Origin: Sweltsa coloradensis
Lineage: Eukaryota > Arthropoda > Insecta > Plecoptera > Chloroperlidae
Direction of reading: 5' to 3'
Assembly (NCBI GenBank): GCA_024449915.1
Contig: JAMZAV010001273.1
Span: 90,249 to 154,248 of the forward strand
DNA: 64,000 nt
Under the pieces are notes generated by a model that was not told where the DNA came from, did not search any database, and worked only from the letters and a program-made list of their open reading frames with translations. Shown in pieces: positions 58,909 through 64,000 of the stretch. Within the stretch, counting starts at the first letter, position 1; every line of letters starts with the position of its first letter. The translations under genes were made by a program, and so were the position numbers.

Positions 58909-59940
58909 GACTTCGACACCGTTGGACAGTTTACCATGAAAGTTGACACATAAACGTATTTTTTTATGGAGAACTATACACTCCCGCGAAAGGTTCTGGC
59001 ATACGTCGCAGCAACGCGCGACGCGTAAGCTAGTAGAAACATAAATGTGAATTTTGTTTGATATTAGGCCTATATAGTGAATTTGAATGAACGAACCCTG
59101 ATAAAGAATGAACCTACCCTCCTAGCCCTCGCGTAGCATCCGTTCCTTGCCTCGGGCTCTCTCAAGAGCCACTTAGCGACAAGAGAATCCAGCCCTTATG
59201 CTCAGTTCTCACGCAGAGGTCGAAATAACACCGGTGTGACGACGCAGCCCCGTAGCCCAGCGTTCCAGTGGTCGCTCTACGCATGCAGATTGCAGCATAG
59301 GTTGAGTTCTTACGCATACATTTTCAAGTTTTCACGAGACTACAGAAAAAACAGGCTCACTACCATGTCAACAGGTAGCTCAATTATTTATTTTTTAGTA
59401 GATATTCACATCATTTTAGACTTTCTCGCCGGTTACGCTAAACACACCGCTGTGAAAATAGATACAGTTTCTAGTTTTAATGACGTCAAAGGGGAGGAGG
59501 GTTTAAGTCGTTCCGAAGCTTGATTGGTACACGAATTAATTCCTACGCCGGTACGCGGGCATGACAACCCAGCATAAATCTCAAATTCGTTCCTACTCCT
59601 ACCCAACTTGCACCCTATCAATCAGCAAACTGAAAAGAAGCCAGTGGTATTATGGACAAAATAAATGTTAATCATCCTCATTATCTGTCATCCGCAAATA
59701 ATTATCTCATGTATTATCTCTGGTGCCATGCGGCCCACTCCCGTATTTGAGAAGGTCCCCGTTTTGTAACAGTGTGTCCAACGAATTTCTTGGAAATGAA
59801 GATTTAGAAATGAATGATTGGCGTTTACAAGTTTTAATAAAGAAGAAAAGAGGCCACAATACAAGCGGCTTTTTTAGTCTAATGCTTGACAGGATGTAAG
59901 TTAGTTTGGAACGTAGAGGCTACACAGTTCTGCACCTTAC

Positions 59941-60275
59941 CTTCAAACGTTCGGTTCCACATGAGTGTGGTGATCTCCCTGCCATCCATCTCGGTGAAGC
60001 CATCGCTGACGCTCTGTTGAGGGCGAGTGCGTACAACACCACCGCGTCGTAGAAAGGCGGTGACGAAGGTCGAGACGGACTCGTTGCCGTAGTCGAAGCC
60101 GTAGCGGTCGAGAGCCATCTGCTTGACCTCGTCGGAGAAGATCTGATACTGCTCGGTGTTGTTCGGTGTCGCCGCCGTTACCGTCAACAGCGCGGTGTAC
60201 GCCGTCTTCGCGCGCTCGTTGCGGGCGTCTGTGTCGTTGTAGACGAACCATGGGGTCAGGCTCTCCTCGTTCATG
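59941..60275 (-). CDS. Receptor guanylate cyclase, exon encoding membrane-proximal half of ligand-binding domain
   Basis: This internal exon of a natriuretic-peptide-receptor-like guanylate cyclase encodes part of the extracellular ANF-receptor (periplasmic-binding-protein-like) domain that binds ligand. On the minus strand it follows a pyrimidine-rich tract ending in cccgcag and ends at a gtaagg donor. It starts in phase 2 (one base, then ATG AAC) and leaves one base. The translation runs from MNEESLTPWFVYND to EITTLMWNRTFEG; MWNRTF matches MWNRSF of mammalian GC-A. Four N-glycosylation sequons are visible (NDT, NNT, NES, NRT). After residue 74 the frame slips: the conserved stretch YDAVVLYALALN is in another frame between about 60052 and 60017, and the original frame then resumes. 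An extra T in 60053-60055 and a missing C near 60016 would explain this. Upstream exons were not found between 60276 and 64000. The family call is firm; gene integrity here is uncertain. Confidence 0.9.
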
Positions 60276-63200
60276 CTGCGGGCAGAAGGAGGCGCAGGAG
60301 AATTAGTAGAGAAGACCCTCATAATAAAGTCTAGTTTGAATGGCGGGCCGGAAGCGACCACACGTTAAAAATGTCTTAACTTTGGTCGGGCATCTCGCAG
60401 ATCGCGACCTGATTTGTCTAAAATCTATTTAGCACACCTGCATGAAGAGATTACCAAGTCCTTAAAGCATGTTACAAGATACGAATTTCATTATACTGCG
60501 CTTTAGTTTAAACATCCGAAACCAGTTCCGAGACCCCGGTTCTAAAGTATCGAGCGACCGCTAAGAACGTCAAGTAAAGAGTTTATGTCTACGTCAACAC
60601 ACGTCAAGTACATGTGTTTCAATCAGAAATAGACGTATCCCTCTCGTCGTGGAATATCCTAGTTCACCGATCGTAGTAGCGAAAAGCAAAAAAGTATGAA
60701 ATGAACCATAATGTATGTATGCATTTCCAATTGTATACTTGGCGTCTATTCTAAAACTCCATTTTACCGTAGTCGACTTACTTTTTGATAAACTAATACA
60801 ACAATGATCAACTTCGAATTAAATTCACACTCAGGCGACAGGTTGTGAGTGGTTGGCTGTATGTGACTTGGCAGACTAGTAGATTGTCTGCCTGAGACAG
60901 AAAAAAATTGCGCAAACAAAGTCTAATTCCATCTATTTTGTTTGCGCATGGCGCAAGAATTAGCTACTAAACTATCCTATTTCCGTGGATTGTGCAACAA
61001 GTACATTTAGTCGACACTACACGTCCAATACCAAAAGATTCATCAAACGCATCGCTAACATGTATGTTTGAAACAGATGCAAGGAACGAGCGGTAGCTGA
61101 GAATTAGGTTGGTACTTGGCAGTGTGAGAAATGGCATCACTCAGAAATGGCGCTACCAGACCAGAGTTCTTCTTATGCCTTGAGTATAGTATGTACTCTG
61201 TAAAACTGGCTCGCCAACCAACTACTGCAGTGCAAAAAGTTCTTGAGTTTCTTGATAATGCCGAAAAAAGATAGTTACCGTTACAGATTATGTTTACTTT
61301 ACTCTCTAAACACTGTGGTGTGGTCATTAAAACCTGCACATTAAAAGTTTATCAATTGTTAAAGGCCTTTTTTCGAATGATTAGCCTAAGCCTTTAACAC
61401 TCGTTTTTACACGTGTTGTCGTATAATGAATTTTCAAACGCTGACCTTATTTATTACAAAGATTATGACGGCCTGGTTATTATGCTCGCAAACAATATCA
61501 CTAGTGGGCCAGTTCTTGGATTCCCACATCCTACTATGAGTAGTTGTACTTGTCAGTCAATTTACAGCTATTTACGAGAGAAAATTCGTAGTAACCTCTC
61601 ATATAGTGATAATACACTTAGTGAAGAGGCCATTTTGAACATTTGTTATGTGGGATTTATCGGATGAGCGTAGCAAACGAAGCGAGCGAAGCGATGATTC
61701 TATTCTACTACACTGGAGAAAAAATTCCGGAATGTTTTTTTTTTCTTTTTTTTTGCTTTTTTTTTCTTCTTCTTTTTTTTCTTTTGTATTTTTGTCTGTT
61801 TGTCCACACGATTCCCGGCTAAACCGATACTCCGATTGCGATGAAATTTTATGGAGGCCTTCGAAATCTCTGAACTTAGAACTGCCACGTTTTTGAGCTC
61901 AATCAAAAAATTATTTCTCATGAAAATCGCAATTTTACGATTTTTGTTTCGATTTTTAAAATTTCTTCGACTTATAACACCTACATGCTTTATCCAATTT
62001 TATTGATTTTTTTTCAAGAAACCTTTATTTATGAATTTAGGTATTCGTGTGAAATTTAAGCGCAATCGAAAAATTATTTCTCATGAAAATCGAAATTTGA
62101 CGGTTCTTTTCTTTTTTAATCAAATCTTTGACTTATAACACCTACATGCTTTATCCGATTGTAATGATTTTTCACAGAACCTTAATTTTATGAATTAATA
62201 TATTCGTGTGAAATTTGAGTACAATTGAATAATTATTTCTTATGAAATCGAAATTTTATTTTTTTAAATTACGATTAACTAAAAAAATTAAAAATTAAAA
62301 TTTATTTTTAGTCTAATTTAAATGAATTTAAAAAAATCTTCAACTTAGTAATGGTTTTTTCACAGAACAACAGAAAATCCGCATAACACTTGGCTACTCA
62401 ATGCACCAATTACGCTCATCCAACAACGCGGCGGGACTTAAGCGTTTTCCTAGTTTATCTAGTTGATAAGTTTGTTTTCATTATAGGCTATCATGATTTG
62501 TGGCGTTAATATCGAGTATCGTCGTTATTTCGTTTGACAGTAGAATTTTTATTCAACCACTTGCATATTTATATCTCACTCTGTCAGCAAATCTAATTCG
62601 TACGGACAAGGAATATCCATCAATGAATTCTAAAGGTTTGCTCGACGGATCTACACAACTTCGGTTTATATGGTAATATAAATAGATTGTGTGCTGTAGA
62701 TCCAAACTTTGCACATCAAAAATAATTTGCAAGATGTGATAAATTCCATCACCTTCGGAGAGATAAGCCAAACAAATAAATACCAGAAAACATTGTCGCT
62801 CGTGTTCTTTATATTTCAAACACAAGACGTGTAACCAAGTAAATCAGACTGTTGTTGAGACTCTGTGGACTCACAAGAAAAAACATAGACCTTAATGAAA
62901 AAAAGTTCATCTAAGATAAATGGAAATTTAGTTAGACAGAATTTGATGTTGAAAATTTTGGATTTTCCTGGTTAGTAATCCGAAAAGTACGAAAGTCCTG
63001 CAGTCGAAACACTCAGCGTCATGTTTGAGCTGCGCTCAAGCCGCTGTGCATTCAATATCTTCAGTTTAGCTACAGCAACGTAGTTTTAATGGATACACGT
63101 GTGAGCAATTAATACTTTATTAACGAGACCTCATCTCGGTTAACACTGCAATCTATAATATATCTTTTAGGTACTCTGTATCTCACTACCTATACATGCA

Positions 63201-64000
63201 CATTAATTCCTAGCATGTTGCCATCTTCCTACTATAAAAATAAATACCTTTATGTGAGTGTAGAAAGAGCGGAGGATAGAAACGAGCAGCAGGCAGAAAG
63301 ATTGAAGAAATATGACAACCTTATTATGATTCAACATTGTTACTACGGACTTACAAGTTTCATTCAAATCAATCTCTTGTAAAGAAGAAGCCTTTGTATC
63401 TCAAAAGAATAGCGAAAACATAAAAAGGGCTTCGTCCTAATCCTAAATGATTTCGTAAGAATGTTTCATTCTTCCAATTGAATCAAAATAATTTGCCTAA
63501 AGCGTTGCTGGATTAAAATAACTTTACATAGAACGTAAGTTTCTGCTCGTATTTTGACCAAGCCCAAAGGGACCAAGCCGGATCCGGTTTTAGTGAGCGC
63601 TCGACTGGCTCGAGAGAACTCGAACACAAGGCACGAGGCGAGGTGAGGCCTACGTCGTAGAACCCCCGCGGCGAAACTGTAATGATGAATCGACTCGGCC
63701 CCGGCCCGACTTCAAACAAGAGGATGTTACTAGCAGAATCAACGTTTGCTTTCTTTCCCTTTCCGAAAAACACTAAAAGGAAATGTATAATTGTTATTTT
63801 TACTCGTGAAGAAGAAACATTACAATGATTGCCATGTGTTTTAGGATGACATATCGGTCCCATTGTGTGTTCATCTAAACACAAACCAATAAACGAACAG
63901 TAGAAACCTAATTGCGGATCCATTCATTTCTTGCCTGCCAGGAATTAAAGGAATTTCAGCTGTAGCTGACCTCATCAAAGTTTTGATCTTTCATTCAAAT
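60276..64000 (-). other. Intron upstream of the 60-kb exon (incomplete), or more 5' receptor region
   Basis: No exon matching the N-terminal half of the receptor ligand-binding domain was recognised. Family A copy A9 lies at 61662-62453. A GC-richer patch at 63540-63720 lies in a 136-codon minus-strand open frame but has no recognisable protein similarity or convincing splice sites. The rest shows nothing. Confidence 0.6.
61662..62453 (-). mobile_element. Element family A, copy A9
   Basis: Plus strand runs from GGATGAGCGTAGCAAACGAA to GACTTAAGCGTTTTCCTAG. Flanks are TTTATC immediately left (61656-61661) and TTTATC immediately right (62454-62459), a possible target duplication that the other copies do not clearly show. 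Full interior is present with three sub-repeats. Confidence 0.8.

Larger units (their letters stand above)
38570..59940 (-). other. Intron between GITGTV exon and the 60-kb ligand-binding exon
   Basis: This 21.4-kb intron is dominated by repeats: a composite S1 insertion at its 3' end (38593-38968), element B1 with its inverted array (39157-41796), the family A cluster (43.4-46.8 kb), a LINE fragment (47.3-47.8 kb), poor-quality sequence (48.0-49.3 kb), further family A copies (49.8-51.1 and 53.1-53.9 kb), a microsatellite, a PLE fragment and family B copies (54.0-55.7 and 57.9-58.4 kb), and a hAT MITE (58.6-58.9 kb). In 41.8-43.4, 51.2-52.9, 55.9-57.8 and 59.0-59.9 kb I see no recognisable feature apart from the repeat copy at 56366-56550. 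Confidence 0.8.

Noticed and set aside
59943..60251. 102-codon minus-strand open frame overlapping the ligand-binding exon
   Set aside because: It is an out-of-frame reading of the receptor exon with arginine-rich nonsense. The conserved YDAVVLYALALN stretch is not in this frame.
61413..61667. Plus-strand open frame of 84 codons with fairly protein-like composition
   Set aside because: No recognisable motif or splice context, it ends in family A copy A9, and it is antisense to the receptor. A fragment of an unknown repeat is as likely as a gene.
63513..63923. 136-codon minus-strand open frame with a GC-rich core, considered as the 5' receptor exon
   Set aside because: Its translation does not resemble the N-terminal ligand-binding domain, and no acceptor/donor pair gives a phase-compatible exon that joins 60275.

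Overview
This is animal genomic DNA, most likely from an invertebrate. It is AT-rich, has long introns, and is full of non-LTR, Penelope-like, SINE and DNA-transposon debris. No prokaryotic gene organisation, tRNA cluster, rRNA or CRISPR array is visible. The species cannot be named from the sequence alone.

One host gene can be supported: a membrane (receptor-type) guanylate cyclase of the natriuretic-peptide-receptor class (GC-A/GC-B-like), read entirely on the minus strand. Eight internal exons are found at 60275-59941, 38569-38478, 33097-32959, 29460-29379, 17357-17231, 14244-14170, 5649-5572 and 3098-2922. All have AG/GT borders, their phases chain without a gap, and together they encode: the membrane-proximal half of the ligand-binding (ANF-receptor) domain; the juxtamembrane CGFDNxxC segment; the single transmembrane helix; the juxtamembrane cytoplasmic segment; and the N-lobe plus start of the C-lobe of the kinase-homology domain. 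The first exons lie beyond position 64000. The rest of the kinase-homology domain, the dimerisation helix and the cyclase catalytic domain lie below position 1. The window is therefore the middle of a gene longer than 57 kb.

Everything else is intron, most of it repeats. Region by region: 1-14 kb holds two copies of a dispersed ~0.6-0.75 kb repeat (the second interrupted by a SINE), a tRNA-headed SINE and part of a dispersed pair repeat. 17-29 kb holds a TA-flanked MITE, a Penelope-like element (PLE) with inverted arms, a LINE 3' end, and a third inverted copy of the dispersed repeat. A (TGTTGGG)n minisatellite sits 45 nt past the transmembrane exon's donor. 32-39 kb holds SINEs pressed against the splice sites of two exons, and a long hairpin. 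39-42 kb holds a 2.6 kb element carrying a tandem array of ~162-bp units arranged head-to-head as a giant inverted repeat. 43-51 kb, 53-54 kb and 61-62 kb hold many copies of one non-autonomous, Helentron/HINE-like family, including a clean nested insertion. 48.0-49.3 kb looks like unreliable sequence. 54-55 kb holds a second PLE fragment with a recognisable GIY-YIG motif. 58.6 kb holds a hAT-type MITE with a perfect 8-bp target duplication.

I did not find a new multi-gene system. The best leads are the inverted ~162-bp array, the retroelement insertion inside the 3' splice-site region of an exon, the G-rich minisatellite next to the transmembrane exon, and the pair of compensating frameshifts in the ligand-binding exon.
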